Made by a program: the position numbers and the translations under genes. The notes beneath the pieces are model-generated. The model had not been told where the DNA came from. It saw only the letters and a list, made by a program, of their open reading frames with translations, and made no database searches. A stretch of 64,000 nt of DNA. Origin: Paramacrobiotus metropolitanus (Eukaryota > Tardigrada > Eutardigrada > Parachela > Macrobiotidae). The stretch's first letter is position 1; each line of letters starts with the position of its first letter. Below, one piece after another: positions 22,082-31,857 of this stretch. The DNA is taken from the NCBI RefSeq assembly GCF_019649055.1, contig NW_026570331.1, forward strand, positions 62,001 through 126,000. Reading direction: 5' to 3'.

Positions 22082-23446
22082 ATGGCTGCAATGCGAAGCG
22101 TAGATAGTGTATCAGGTGATAACAGTGACCTTTTGGCTGCCTTGTCGTCATCACCATCGTTGTCGACTATTCCGGCATCACTTCAGCCTGTTAGGGCATT
22201 AACTATTACTGGTACTAAGAAACGTAAGGTCACCGCGGACTCGTATAAGCCCAAAACCGATGCAGTTAGCTTAGCTCGGCGTGGGTTTACCCAGGGGCAG
22301 GTTGCATTTCAGTACGAAGGTGGGCCGGTAATTAAATTTGGAGGAGAAAAATTCATTGCAGTTTACTTGATGAACAACCGTTTGCGATACATTATTGGGG
22401 AGTTTGATAAAAATCAGGAGGGTCAGTGGGTTCCGAGTTTAGCGTCCAAGCATGTCGAGTTAGATGCGAAGCAGTTTGCCAAACTAATGGGTTTACAACT
22501 GTGTGGACAACTGGAAAGACTGATCAATTATGACGAAGGCTCTACACCCATTACGGCAATGCATGACCTGGGCGGAGGTTACTTCTTTAACTGGGGATGG
22601 TAAGAAAGTCATTCATATAACAACCTTGTGCTTTTGTTTCTATGGCACATTATTATTATATTTCTGCGGTTGCTTCTCCTCAGGCTTGACGAAGTACCCA
22701 TTGCCAACATTCGGGTTTACCTTGAAGCAAACAGCCTGAAAGAACCGGGAACAAAGGTGGTCATCGGCTCACCCAGTGAGAAACGACTTGCGATGAAGTG
22801 AGTGTTGTGTTCTAGTGATAGCAGCATAATTAATACCCAAATTTACTTATTTTTTTGGTTATTTCATAACCGTTTAGCTTATTGATATTATTATTATGGT
22901 TGTTGTGGTTGTTGCAATTGTAGTGAAAAGAACTGGACGGCGTTCTGTGAACTTTTGGACAACGGAACCATCCTTAAGCATACGTATGAGGTGCTGAAGG
23001 GACGATCCGGGTACCCTACCATGCAAGTCTGCCAAGCCGACTACCAGGATATTTTTGAGAAGCTACCGTGGCCTATGATGGAGCGCTTTTGCAAACGCCT
23101 GACGCAAGAATGCAAGCTTTGCCACCTTATGGAGGATACCTTTGCTGATCCGCTGCAACCTGGAGCTCATGATGGCCATACTGCATGCCGCTACTCGGAT
23201 CGTATACAACTAACGGACCGTATGCGAAGCTATGTCTGTAAGGATGTGGAAAAGACTCTGCTGGGGCTGTTTCTCAAGCAACTGCCGTACCGCTATGCTG
23301 ACGAAGCAGCGCACTCGCATCATAATGCGGAACGCAACTTGCTGGAGGCGTACCACTTCAAGCCGGACGAATTTCTGGTAATGCACGGAGATCGACTGTG
23401 TGCTGAAATGCTGCAGCGTTTCAAGGAGCAGTTCAAACTGAACTAG
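22082..23446 (+). CDS. Spliced nuclear protein, possible PC4-like ssDNA-binding domain
   Basis: Exons 22082-22599, 22684-22797 and 22924-23446 give 384 residues, with introns splitting codons cleanly. The N-terminus is Ser-rich, followed by a nuclear signal GTKKRKV. Residues ~75-140 have the pattern of the PC4/p15 transcription cofactor fold (FGGEKFIAVYLMNNRLRYII, a basic/polar loop, then KHVELDAKQFAKLMGL). A second, weaker stretch of this kind starts at VPIANIRVYLEAN. The C-terminal third contains CKLCHLMED and His residues. PC4 proteins bind single-stranded DNA and aid transcription or replication; the match is by eye and weak. Confidence 0.5.
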
Positions 23447-23719
23447 TATGAATGTTTCTGTGTATGTGTGTGGTGTGTGCCTGTTTGGTTTTTCAAGCAA
23501 TCATCTTAGCTCGTTTAGGTAATTTTAATCGCTATATCATCAGTTTCAGTATATTCGTAATCATTTATTACTGATGTTATTTGTAAATATTTTTGATTCG
23601 CGTTGGCGGCCCCAAGTCGATTTGTCATTTTAATTGCCACGCGGGCCTCTGCAAAACCAAAGGTGTGTGCGCGCAGCCTACCCTCCTGATTTTGCGAGGG
23701 CAATATTACAATTTAATTG
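23447..23719. other. Convergent intergenic gap
   Basis: The short interval between the rightward and leftward gene blocks. No gene is supported; transcripts from both sides end here. Confidence 0.5.
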
Positions 23720-24274
23720 TTAGTAGAATGCTTCAAAATTATAAACACGTGTTTTTGCATTGAAAAAGTCATTAATAAAGTTACGAACCATCAAGTCGTT
23801 TTGAAATTGATTATCAATTCGATATAGGTTATGAATGATGTAGGAATAGGAAAAGCGACATACTGATCGCATTACTATAAAAAACATGCAGTGTTGAGCG
23901 CAGGTAGTGGACAATGGCTGTTGTAAAACAGCTCGCTGTTCGTATAGGGGCAACGGTGGTGATGACGCAGGCTGGCCGATGAGTTGCGTTTTCAGAAAAT
24001 TTTCAAGTGACTGACTATAATAGGCCACGGGTTTGCCGTAGGAATCGAAAACTTCAATAAATGAGGGGCACTCAACGTAGACGGCAATCCAATGTGTTCC
24101 GGGTTCGCTGGCTGGATCAGTGTTTACAATAAACGCAGCAGGTAGGTCGACCTCTGTAAGATGCTGCTGCTGTAGCTCATCTAGGGCGTAAACGCCGCGA
24201 AACACCGATCTCAGCATGTGCGAAGCGGGGTTGTACTGTGACCACATGATATTCCGAATTTCCTGTTCGTTCAT
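23720..24274 (-). CDS. Adenain-type cysteine protease (virion maturation)
   Basis: The start at 24274 (MNEQEIRNIM) fits the family; the frame stays open upstream to 24364. The catalytic order matches adenovirus/Polinton proteases: His in GTHWIAVYV, Asp in EVFDSYGKP, Gln in VLQQPLST and Cys in CAQHCMFF. These Ulp1/adenain enzymes cleave capsid and core precursors during assembly. At ~184 residues it is close to the usual 200. The gene lies at the 3' end of the leftward virion block, just after the major capsid gene, and is unbroken. Confidence 0.85.
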   Translation of the reverse strand: MNEQEIRNIMWSQYNPASHMLRSVFRGVYALDELQQQHLTEVDLPAAFIVNTDPASEPGTHWIAVYVECPSFIEVFDSYGKPVAYYSQSLENFLKTQLIGQPASSPPLPLYEQRAVLQQPLSTTCAQHCMFFIVMRSVCRFSYSYIIHNLYRIDNQFQNDLMVRNFINDFFNAKTRVYNFEAFY

Positions 24275-24386
24275 TGTGACGATTTGTTGTTTAATTACGA
24301 CGCAAAGTCGCAAATAACCTGGCGTAAATTGGTGAATTCTATTAAATGGTCGCACGTTATCCAAGCCAGCATTTGATAGGCATTAG

Positions 24387-25638
24387 TTAGTGGTGTGTCA
24401 AAGTTACTTCCAGGCCCACTGTCCCTGATCGAATTAGCGTCATGGGCCCTAAGCCTGTAGCCGTTGGCGTCAGGTCAAAAGCGAACACTGTGTATCCTTT
24501 TGCGTATGTATGACGATCCAGAATATGGGCTCCAGCTGGATGGTTTTTTGATTCAAAACATCCAAGAAGCCGTCATAACACTTTAAATAGCGGTTGTTTG
24601 GAAAGTCACACATGTAGGGTATCGTTGGGTATTGCTTCCCATCCACATTAATACAGATTTGACGAACGCGACAATGATCAAATACAAACGGATTGAGGCT
24701 TGTTGTGCCATGGAAGCGGTCCGATTGCACAAAAGCAATAAATACCACCTTAGGTAGTTGGCCGTACTTGAGGTCAGAAAAGGCTATGGTTTGGGTGCCA
24801 GCAGGAATAGCACGCGCCTTTAATTCTGCGCGTTCAATGTGGTATTTGGCTGTTGTTGTTTGTAACTTTTGTGTAATAGCGTTCATGAAATCCGGTGATG
24901 GGATATAGCGTCGTACGGTTATGCGTGGATGTTTCATAAATGCCTTGTATTCTGTTGCAGCCGCCGCACCAGTATTCCATGATCGTAAATAAAATTCTGA
25001 ATTGTTAAAGTATAGGCTAACGTGCACGGGCACGCCTGTGAGCAAAGGTTTTGATTGTACGCATAAGTCCGTGAAAATCTTTCCCGATAACTGAACGCTA
25101 GCACTTAAAGCAAATAGCTCCTTGCGCTTTGCTTCACCAGTGTTCTCTGTGGCATGTTCCATCTTGCCTGGTGTGTCGAAATAAAATCCGCCGCTCGTTA
25201 GCTGGCTTTTCATGGCATCTTCAGTATAACTTGTTAGAACCTCCATTATAGCGCGATAGGGATAATAAGGTGAACAGTCAGAGATCACCTTGTTCGCCAC
25301 AGTAAAATGAATTTGTTTGAACAAACTATGCACAATATAATTAACAGGCGCTACGTTATCATTGTTCTCTAGGTTCACCCATGCATTTGTGGCGTTCTTT
25401 TCTTTATACTTAATTCACACTCAAAACACGTATCCGTGAGCGAGAGCAGACCGTTGGATGACGGCGGGATAAAGAAAGACAGGTTACCGCTTAATGGTGA
25501 GTCTTCCGGAGGCGCCGACTCTGGTCCATACTCTTGTGTCTCATAGCTGAAACGTTCCGTTAACGATGCCGGTACGGAGAACAGGTTCATGTCACTAGAC
25601 ATGGCCGGCTCTGAGTGTGGTAGGAGATATTCAGGCAT
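24387..25638 (-). pseudogene. Major capsid protein (double jelly roll), two frame breaks
   Basis: The first segment (25638 to ~25390) carries the typical N-terminus with NLFSVPASLTERF. After a one-base break in an A-rich run near 25395, the main segment continues with NYIVHSLFKQIHFTVAN, YPYRAIMEVL, PGKMEHA, AKYHIERAE, AFVQSDRFHGTTSLNPF and NNRYLKCYDGF. A second break in an A6 run near 24545 moves the end into another frame, which reads HILDRHTYAKGY and stops at 24387. These motifs match Polinton/adintovirus capsid proteins along their whole length, so all parts are present. Both breaks fall in A-rich runs. Confidence 0.85.
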
Positions 25639-26158
25639 TTTTGTAGTTTTTTTTAGAAAATATCGGGATACTTATCAAAAGAACCGTTACTAGTACGGTG
25701 CTTTCGTCGTTTCGTGTTTTTTCTCTTTTTGAATGTTTAGTAGGGCGTTTGCGTTTACTTCCGCTACCAGTTTGCTGTTTAACAGTCACGAGTTGAGGGG
25801 CTTCAGTAGAGGTTACTGCTGCGTCTGAAGGCTGAGCTGGCTCCAATATTTTCCCTAGCTTTTCAGTCACCTTTTCCGCAGCACTGGTGGCTACACTTTG
25901 AGCGGCTTGCTTCAAGTGAGGTTTTGCTGACTCTAATGCTGCTCTAGCATGGGGTAGAGCGCTTCGAACGAGCGGTGCGGTGAATTTGGAGACGCGCGAA
26001 AACACTGTTCGGAAAAAGTCTGCTAAGCCTGAACCGCTTTGTAGACCTGAACTCCGATATCTGCCTAATGGACCATAACCAATCTGATTCTGTTCAAACA
26101 GCTCCTCAAATAGACTTGAATCAGGTTCAAAGAGCACAAGGTTATGGGGCGCAGCCAT
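25631..26158 (-). CDS. Basic core / minor virion protein (adenovirus pX/pVI-like)
   Basis: 175 residues. A Gly-rich stretch with aromatic residues (GLQSGSGLADFFRTVFSRV) is followed by an Ala/Lys helix (SALPHARAALESAKPHLKQA) and a strongly basic tail (SKRKRPTKHSKREK). This plan is typical of the small virion proteins encoded next to the capsid gene in Polintons and adintoviruses. The 3' end overlaps the capsid start by 8 bp, suggesting coupled or compact expression. Function is inferred from position and composition. Confidence 0.55.
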   Translation of the reverse strand: MAAPHNLVLFEPDSSLFEELFEQNQIGYGPLGRYRSSGLQSGSGLADFFRTVFSRVSKFTAPLVRSALPHARAALESAKPHLKQAAQSVATSAAEKVTEKLGKILEPAQPSDAAVTSTEAPQLVTVKQQTGSGSKRKRPTKHSKREKTRNDESTVLVTVLLISIPIFSKKNYKNA

Positions 26159-26182
26159 GATAACAGCTAGAGCTATAACGTT

Positions 26183-27214
26183 TCAACGAACAGGCCTAAA
26201 ATGCAGTTTCACTAATGATTTTCCCGCCTGAAATTTAAAATCTTCGTCTTCGGAGCTCAAGTTGATTTCGATGGTTTCGATGAAATTACGTACTAGTGGT
26301 ACATAATGTGGTTGGTCGAATCGTTCCGTTATGAGATCAAACGGTTCTCCTTTAATAGGCATAGAACGTAAAACTTGTGCGGTTTGATCGCCTAACGCTG
26401 AAAACTCCACAATGTCCGAATAAACATACATTGTTGTGTTGTTATGTTGCATGTTGGCAGATTTACTGGACGCTACCACCATTGGTACGTCCAACGTATC
26501 AGCATTCAGCGGTTGTTTTCTTTTAAGTAGGTACCATAGATAAGGTCGAGGAGTAAAAAAAGTACTACTAGGAGCTCTTCCGAACGGTTCAGCTGGCGTC
26601 CCATCTTCTTCTATCATTTCTTCAATATAGTAACGAAATTTTGAAGGAACACCGTCAAGATCTTTAAAGTCTAAAGGGTCTATATCGTGTTGAGTCTGCA
26701 CAAAACCAAGTAACCCTTTCAATCGGTCATCGTTTTCGGAAAAACGCAGCTTGCCACGCAAGCTATTAAACGTTACTTCCGTCTTGAGCGTTACAGGATT
26801 ATAACGTATATTGAACACCTTTGTGGTACTGTTATTTGTGCGAAGGCGTGAGGGAGTAACATTGCGACCTTTTAAGTCTACCGAGTTTGGCGACTGTCGC
26901 TCAATTACGTCAATTAGCGCCTTCAATGTATATAGACCCGGTGGAATGATGATCGTATTCTGAACCGATGACAAGGAAGTGTCACTGATGACATCGTACT
27001 CGTTAACAGTTAGTTCTTGCTCTTTTGGTATGTTGTAGATTGAGTTTGTATATTGCAATTCCACCAAACCCACTTCCCACCGGCCCGATAAGGAAATTGG
27101 AATTTTTAGTTTAGTCTTCCACATTTGCGCACTGTTCTTGGGATACATGTCCATTGACGCATCGCTTGGTAATGTTACGTAAAACGGTGTACTGTTTCCA
27201 ACAACACTAGCCAT
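26183..27214 (-). CDS. Penton-like minor capsid protein
   Basis: 343 residues, unbroken. The N-terminal FYVTLPSDASMDMYPKNS, followed by LSGRWEVGLVELQY, and the C-terminal MYVYSDIV, HYVPLVRNF and GKSLVKLHFR match the single-jelly-roll penton protein of Polintons/adintoviruses, which closes capsid vertices. Its start overlaps the integrase 3' end by 8 bp. Confidence 0.85.
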   Translation of the reverse strand: MASVVGNSTPFYVTLPSDASMDMYPKNSAQMWKTKLKIPISLSGRWEVGLVELQYTNSIYNIPKEQELTVNEYDVISDTSLSSVQNTIIIPPGLYTLKALIDVIERQSPNSVDLKGRNVTPSRLRTNNSTTKVFNIRYNPVTLKTEVTFNSLRGKLRFSENDDRLKGLLGFVQTQHDIDPLDFKDLDGVPSKFRYYIEEMIEEDGTPAEPFGRAPSSTFFTPRPYLWYLLKRKQPLNADTLDVPMVVASSKSANMQHNNTTMYVYSDIVEFSALGDQTAQVLRSMPIKGEPFDLITERFDQPHYVPLVRNFIETIEINLSSEDEDFKFQAGKSLVKLHFRPVR

Positions 27215-28229
27215 TTCCGTCAGCTACTTTTGATAGCTCTTGCTCATAAAACTTTCCAATTACACTGGGTCCACCGTCGGCAGGTTCCACTTCATACACA
27301 GGTACGCGATGCTTGATTACCTTATTCACTCGATATAGCTTTTTTGTGTACTTCACATCAGCGCCTTTCTTAAAAAGCTGCTTTTGCAAACGAAGACGCA
27401 CTGTGTCTCCGTCCTTAAATAGCGGTACCTTAGCTTTGCTTTTGTTATTACTGTTGGACTGTAATCGCTGAAACACTAAAAGCGAATTTTCTCGATTGAC
27501 GTCATTCGGCGCCAATCCATGCGCCGTGTGAGGTGTGCTGTTGTAGCTGTGAATAATGTCCTGTAACTTGTCATAATATTTTACACTCCCATCACGAGCG
27601 GTCATCAGTCGCATGAGACGCTCTCGTAACGTTCGGATGAATCGTTCTGCCATGTTAGCTTTAATTTCACAGTTCTCTTCAGAAAACATAACGACGCCGT
27701 TCTGTTTCATGTAGTCTTGAACTGGTTTGTTGTAAAATTCACGCCCTGTGAACGAATAATACAGTTAGTTTGCGACGCTTACGACGGTTCCATCCTATGT
27801 GTGTGTGTGTGTAGTACCTCTATCCACTTGTAAATACATAGGTGGTCCATACAAACGAGAAAAGGCTTTCTCCAGGGCAGGAAGAACGTATTCACTGCTT
27901 TTTTTTGTCAGCATTTCGCATGCTACTTTTTTGGAAAAACTGTCCACAACAACCAGCAGAAATTTTTTATGTTTATTCTGCTTTGCGTAACGGGACACAT
28001 CCATCAGGTCAGCCATGTATTGTTCACCGAACTGTATTGAAACTACCGGATTTCTGCGGAATTTCCGCCGAGACGGCTTATGTAAATTGTAGGCGTCAAT
28101 TCCTTGCAGAAGCTTTAGGGCTTTGTCATGCTGATTAAGTTCGCTTGACACGGTTTGATGCTTCCGGAATCGTTCCACTCCCCCCAGGCTTGCCACTTGC
28201 GCCGCACTCACGTACTCCGCTTCTCCCAT
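27207..28229 (-). CDS. Retroviral-type DDE integrase of the Polinton, spliced
   Basis: Two exons on the minus strand, 28229-27815 and 27745-27207 (317 residues). The 69-bp intron contains a CA/GT microsatellite; the splice splits a Gly codon. Catalytic residues: Asp in YMADLMDVSRYA, Asp in QVDRG just before the splice, and Glu in NMAERFIRTLRERL. A C-terminal SH3-like region (PLFKDGDTVRLRL, then YRVNKVIKHRVPVYEVEP) follows. An in-frame stop lies just upstream of the ATG, which fixes the start. This enzyme inserts the element with the 6-bp duplication seen at its ends. Confidence 0.9.
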
Positions 28230-28415
28230 CTTTAGTTAGGTCAACTTGGACACTGACGTCAACTTTGTTTTTGTTTTGACCAAAGCTATTGTCTTTACTG
28301 ACGTTTGAGTCTTCCGAATCTTTATCCCCAGCACAGCATGATGAAATAAAGGTCAGCTTCATACCCTCTCCAAAGTTCAGGCTGACTGGTATGCACCCCG
28401 CCATGCCTGCTATTC

Positions 28416-29109
28416 TTAAATAACTAACCACTTTAAGCGCTTGTGTTGCTGAAGTTTTCTTTTTCCAAAGCCCAGCTGTGGATCATCATATTTATTTTCA
28501 ACGGCGTAATAGTCTACCCGATCTCGATTTCTTAAATTATGTATTTTGTTTAACGTTGTTTGAAGTCGTTTTTTTGATTTTGGATGGCCGATTTTGCTTG
28601 GCGTGATCATGTCCTCATACACTTTCCGTTTTCCTTGTGACCTTGAAAGGGAACTTGCAGGCGTTGCGTACTGGCTGTTTTCACCGCTTAACGGTTGTTG
28701 GCGCACCGGTGTACCGGTACCTGCTTTGCCAAATATACTGGCGGCATGCTTTTTTAAAAGTGACTGTTTTCGTCGAGCTGAAGTTCTTTTACCATCTGCT
28801 TAAATATAGGTTTTGGTTTACGAATTTTTTCAAAGGCTGGGATCCTTCCTGGGAAATATTTGGATTGGTTTGGCTACCGCTCGTATCATCTAAAGCGTAC
28901 GGCCGCAGCGCTAAAAACCGCTGCAGACTAGATGAAAGTAATTGTGCTTTCTGATATTCCGATAGGCTTTTGTTAGCCAAAGTTTCCGTTGTCAGCTGTT
29001 CTAGAGAAAGGATTTTGGAAGCTTCTGGGGGTACTTGGTTTAGTGCTAGCTCAACCTCCGTGCGCCGTTTCTCCGCTTGCCGTTTTGGTATTAGCATATA
29101 GGTTTCCAT
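28416..29109 (-). pseudogene. Polinton-conserved virion-type protein, two frame breaks
   Basis: Starts METYMLIPKRQAEKRR and contains YQKAQLLSSSLQRFLAL, a pattern found in a conserved Polinton protein of unknown role encoded near the ATPase. The frame changes near 28840 (A6 run; KPIFKQMVKELQLDE continues) and again near 28755 (A-rich run; RRKQSLLKKHAASIFGKA continues), ending at 28416 with a Lys/Arg-rich C-terminus. All three parts have protein-like composition, so I read one gene with two single-base breaks. Confidence 0.55.
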
Positions 29110-29124
29110 GTTTTTTTTATATGC

Positions 29125-29462
29125 TTATTGGTGGTTTGCTGTCACTGCGCTTATAACGGCTGATGCTAGTAATGGTAATAGAGCGGGTAAGAATCCTCCT
29201 CGTTGTAATAGTATACGTTTTTTCTTTTGAAGTGATACACTTGGAGATGCTAGAAGCTTTATGGGAGTCTTGCACTTTTACACGCTGTCAGCTGATGAGG
29301 CTTTAAGGGGACTCGTCCTTTAATAAGGTTCAAGGCAAGCTCTTGAATACCCCTTATATGGTGTTTATCGCAACACTGCTTCAACAGTGCTCTTCGTTGC
29401 TTAGGCTTTGCCCGGTTAAGGGTAAGCAAAAACGGGGCAATCTCCTTCGCTTTACTTGCCAT
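29125..29462 (-). pseudogene. Small basic-hydrophobic Polinton protein, one frame break
   Basis: The N-terminal part (MASKAKEIAPFLLTLNRAKP, then KQRRALLKQC and ALNLIKGRVPL) matches a conserved Polinton protein. A break near 29280 shifts into a frame reading KKKRILLQRGGFLPALLPLL and stopping at 29125. The GGFLPALL stretch is the usual hydrophobic end of this protein, which may act on membranes or in the core. Its ATG overlaps the 3' end of the ATPase gene. Confidence 0.55.
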
Positions 29463-30156
29463 TTTTTAGGCTCAGTGATGGCAGATGATCAGTATAAATT
29501 CTCATTGTCTCTTTAGGAAACAAATGCGATCGCAGCCTTAAATAAGATGGACAAGCTGGGGTAAGGTCAATTAAGAGCGGTTGATAGTTTTCTGACGTGC
29601 AAGCCGCGTACGCTTGCGCAAGGCACTTTAGTTTTGTTTGACGTTGTAAGATATCGATCTGGCCGAGGTCCCGAGCATTCTTAAACAGCACCATATACTG
29701 ACAATTTAGTGTTATATCACGCATCGCTTTTCCTTGTTTGTACAGGTTTTGGGTAATATAAATAACGCTCAGGTTTTTATGGTGAATTCCTTGCGTGAAC
29801 AGATTACTGGCCTGCTCATTTTTTGCCATCTCGTGTGCCAAATCATCCACAATCAGTAAATTTGTCACCTCTTTATCGAAAAAATCCTCGTCCGAAAAAA
29901 GGTCACTCAGTCCTTTCACAAACTCTGTTTCTGGACACTGAACTTTCAAAGCATCGTATCCATTCTGCCACTGATTGTATGCATATACCACTCTTCTCGG
30001 AGTCGAAGTCATCATTTCTTTTCGTTGCTCGATTAGGCGGAAGACAAAAGACGATTTTCCAACCATTGTAGGACCGCAAATCATCATTCCAAAAGGAGTT
30101 ACGAGTTTTGGCTGACTTTCCAGCTCCACGAAATTGTTTTGAATTACTGCTGTCAT
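29452..30156 (-). CDS. Genome-packaging ATPase (A32/HerA-FtsK type)
   Basis: 234 residues, unbroken. Walker A is GPTMVGKSSF, Walker B is NLLIVDDLAHE, and a later Asn/Gln-rich strand (LSVIYITQNLY) fits the sensor region. These ATPases drive DNA into preformed capsids in Polintons, adintoviruses and many large DNA viruses. Its start codon overlaps that of the divergent TBP-like gene by two bases. Confidence 0.88.
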   Translation of the reverse strand: MTAVIQNNFVELESQPKLVTPFGMMICGPTMVGKSSFVFRLIEQRKEMMTSTPRRVVYAYNQWQNGYDALKVQCPETEFVKGLSDLFSDEDFFDKEVTNLLIVDDLAHEMAKNEQASNLFTQGIHHKNLSVIYITQNLYKQGKAMRDITLNCQYMVLFKNARDLGQIDILQRQTKLKCLAQAYAACTSENYQPLLIDLTPACPSYLRLRSHLFPKETMRIYTDHLPSLSLKNGK

Positions 30157-30675
30157 GGCGGCATCAATAAAAAATATAGTCGCAGTTGGTAAACTGAATT
30201 GTGGCTTTGATCTTCAAGATATCGCAGACCTTCTCCAGATCCCGTACGATCCCAACATTTTTCAGGACTTACTATTCGCCGAACGCGTCCATACAAAAGT
30301 CACTGTCAACTATACAGCAATGGTCGGATTACAGTAAACGGAGCTGTTACCGAGCGTAATGCTGAAGAGCTTCTCGAACTCTATTGTAACGATATGCACA
30401 TTTTAGGCTATACCGATGCGTACGTTACGGACTTCGAAATAGTTAATGTAGTAGCGTCTTGGGACATGTATCGACCATTGAAACTAGATAACGTGTTTAA
30501 AAAGCTGCACTGCTACCGCCCGTGTTATGAACCTGAACTGTTTCCTGGTCTAAGCGTCCATCTACCGGAAGCAACTTGTGTAATTTTTACCTCTGGTAAA
30601 GTTAATATTTTGGGTGCAAAGTCGGAATTGGCTGTGCGTAGTACGGCAGCCGAACTTCGCTTGCTACTGTTTTAA
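30155..30675 (+). pseudogene. TATA-binding protein (TBP) homologue, one frame break
   Basis: About 170 residues in two frames. The first part (KNIVAVGKLNCGFDLQDIA, then YDPNIF) matches the start of TBP repeat 1. A one-base break near 30295 leads to NGRITVNG and, further on, the second repeat with RPCYEPELFPGLSVHLPEA and VIFTSGKVNILGAKSE, a very close match to TBP (YEPELFPGL, then FxSGKVxxTGAK). Both Phe residues of repeat 2 that kink DNA in TBP are kept. TBP recruits RNA polymerases to TATA promoters; a viral form could favour the element's own TATA-box genes. Only the core domain is present. I find no comparable gene described for Polintons in my memory. Confidence 0.8.
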
Positions 30676-30831
30676 TGTTCACATGAATCTTATCAAAGTT
30701 CAATTTGTTTGTTTTTTTTGACTAAGTCTTCTCCGCTTTAATAGACCACTGCTCTGCCATAAACTAATAAACATACGAAAAAACGATATTCTTTTTTTTT
30801 TTAAAAAAAAACAAAACCGTCAGTTTTAACA

Positions 30832-31437
30832 TCAGTTTTCTTGCGGCGGGCGATCTGGTCTGCAGGACGTTCCGCTATGCCAGTCATGCTCAGCTTGTGG
30901 GTCGTCATGCGGCTCCCAGTTTTCTAACTCTAGTCCACAATGAATACACTTCACTAGGTCACGCAATCCCGTGTAAAAGAAGCCGGCTCTCGCAAAACGC
31001 GCCGCTGACGGTGTACGCAGTGTCCAGTTCCGGTGTTGAAACGAGTGCAGACGGTATACGAACCGTCTGAATTCATGTTGCAGCCGATAGCCTGCTGCAG
31101 CACGCCCAGGAGTCGCTGTGTCCGTTCTTCTGGTAGGCGCTCCCGGGGGATCCAACCAAACCAAAGTGTATCCACTCAAAGCGCCCAATGGTAGACGATA
31201 CGGCCTATCCGCCGCAGGCGCTAAAGTCGACGCAGTTGCTGGTTCTGGCCGTAGCGGTGGTTGTGGCGGAGTTGGCGTGGCTGGTGACGCTCCGGTTTCA
31301 GCGCTTGGTACTGAAGCTGAGTCCGGTACTTGCGGTGGAACAGACCTTGTTGAGCTTACTGGAGAATCTTGCAATTCGCCATCTTCAACCAGAAGAGAGT
31401 CTCCACCACTATCGTAGTCTTCGTTGACTTCAGACAT
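30832..31437 (-). CDS. BIR-domain protein (inhibitor-of-apoptosis type)
   Basis: 201 residues. A Pro/Thr/Ala-rich N-terminal half (disordered) is followed by one BIR domain at residues ~125-195: RLHSFQHRNWT, ARFARAGFFYTGLRDLVKC, then CIHCGLELENWE and EHDWHSGTSC. The CxxC, His and final Cys are the zinc ligands. BIR proteins block caspases or their activators. No RING is attached. A minus-strand TATA box (TATATAAA, 31476-31483) lies 38 bp upstream. First of three BIR domains in the right arm. Confidence 0.85.
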   Translation of the reverse strand: MSEVNEDYDSGGDSLLVEDGELQDSPVSSTRSVPPQVPDSASVPSAETGASPATPTPPQPPLRPEPATASTLAPAADRPYRLPLGALSGYTLVWLDPPGAPTRRTDTATPGRAAAGYRLQHEFRRFVYRLHSFQHRNWTLRTPSAARFARAGFFYTGLRDLVKCIHCGLELENWEPHDDPQAEHDWHSGTSCRPDRPPQEN

Positions 31438-31475
31438 TTTTACACTGCCGTACTAACCGCTTGCATGTTTCTCGG

Positions 31476-31483
31476 TTTATATA
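31476..31483 (-). promoter_or_regulatory. TATA box of the BIR protein gene
   Basis: Minus-strand TATATAAA 38 bp upstream of the ATG at 31437. Confidence 0.6.
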
Positions 31484-31837
31484 CCGGCCATCGGTATGGT
31501 AGCGTTAGGGTCACCTTTATAGGATCGATACCGTTCAAGGATCATTTCCCACCATGACTGATAACCAGCCCGACGCGATACTATTTTACAGCAGTACTGT
31601 GCGACCTGCATGACTTTCCCAACATACAGGCCTAGGTCAGAGTCACCGTTCACAGGTCGGGGTAGCGGAAGCCGATAGCGACCTCTCAAAACTGTGGCTC
31701 CCACCAGCTTGAACAATTCGGGTTAACTGGTAGACTAGAAAAAAATCTTCTGGCTTCTTAGGCTTGGGGACTTCATACCCCACGTGGAGAATTTTGCATA
31801 ACCAGCCATCGACCATGATGTTCATACCCGGTGCCAA
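31477..31837 (-). pseudogene. Unknown Polinton protein, one frame break
   Basis: The first segment starts MAPGMNIMVDGWLCKILHVG at 31837. After a one-base break near 31715 the frame continues with GATVLRGRYRLPLPRPVNG and WWEMILERYRSYKGDP, ending at 31477. Together about 118 residues. I do not recognise the family. It sits between the BIR gene and a small secreted-peptide gene in the leftward accessory cassette. Confidence 0.4.
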
Positions 31838-31857
31838 ATCTAAACAATTGTTTTTTT

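Noticed and set aside
28135-28431. 98-codon minus-strand frame before the integrase
   Set aside because: It overlaps the integrase start in another phase and has no TATA box, splice or family support.
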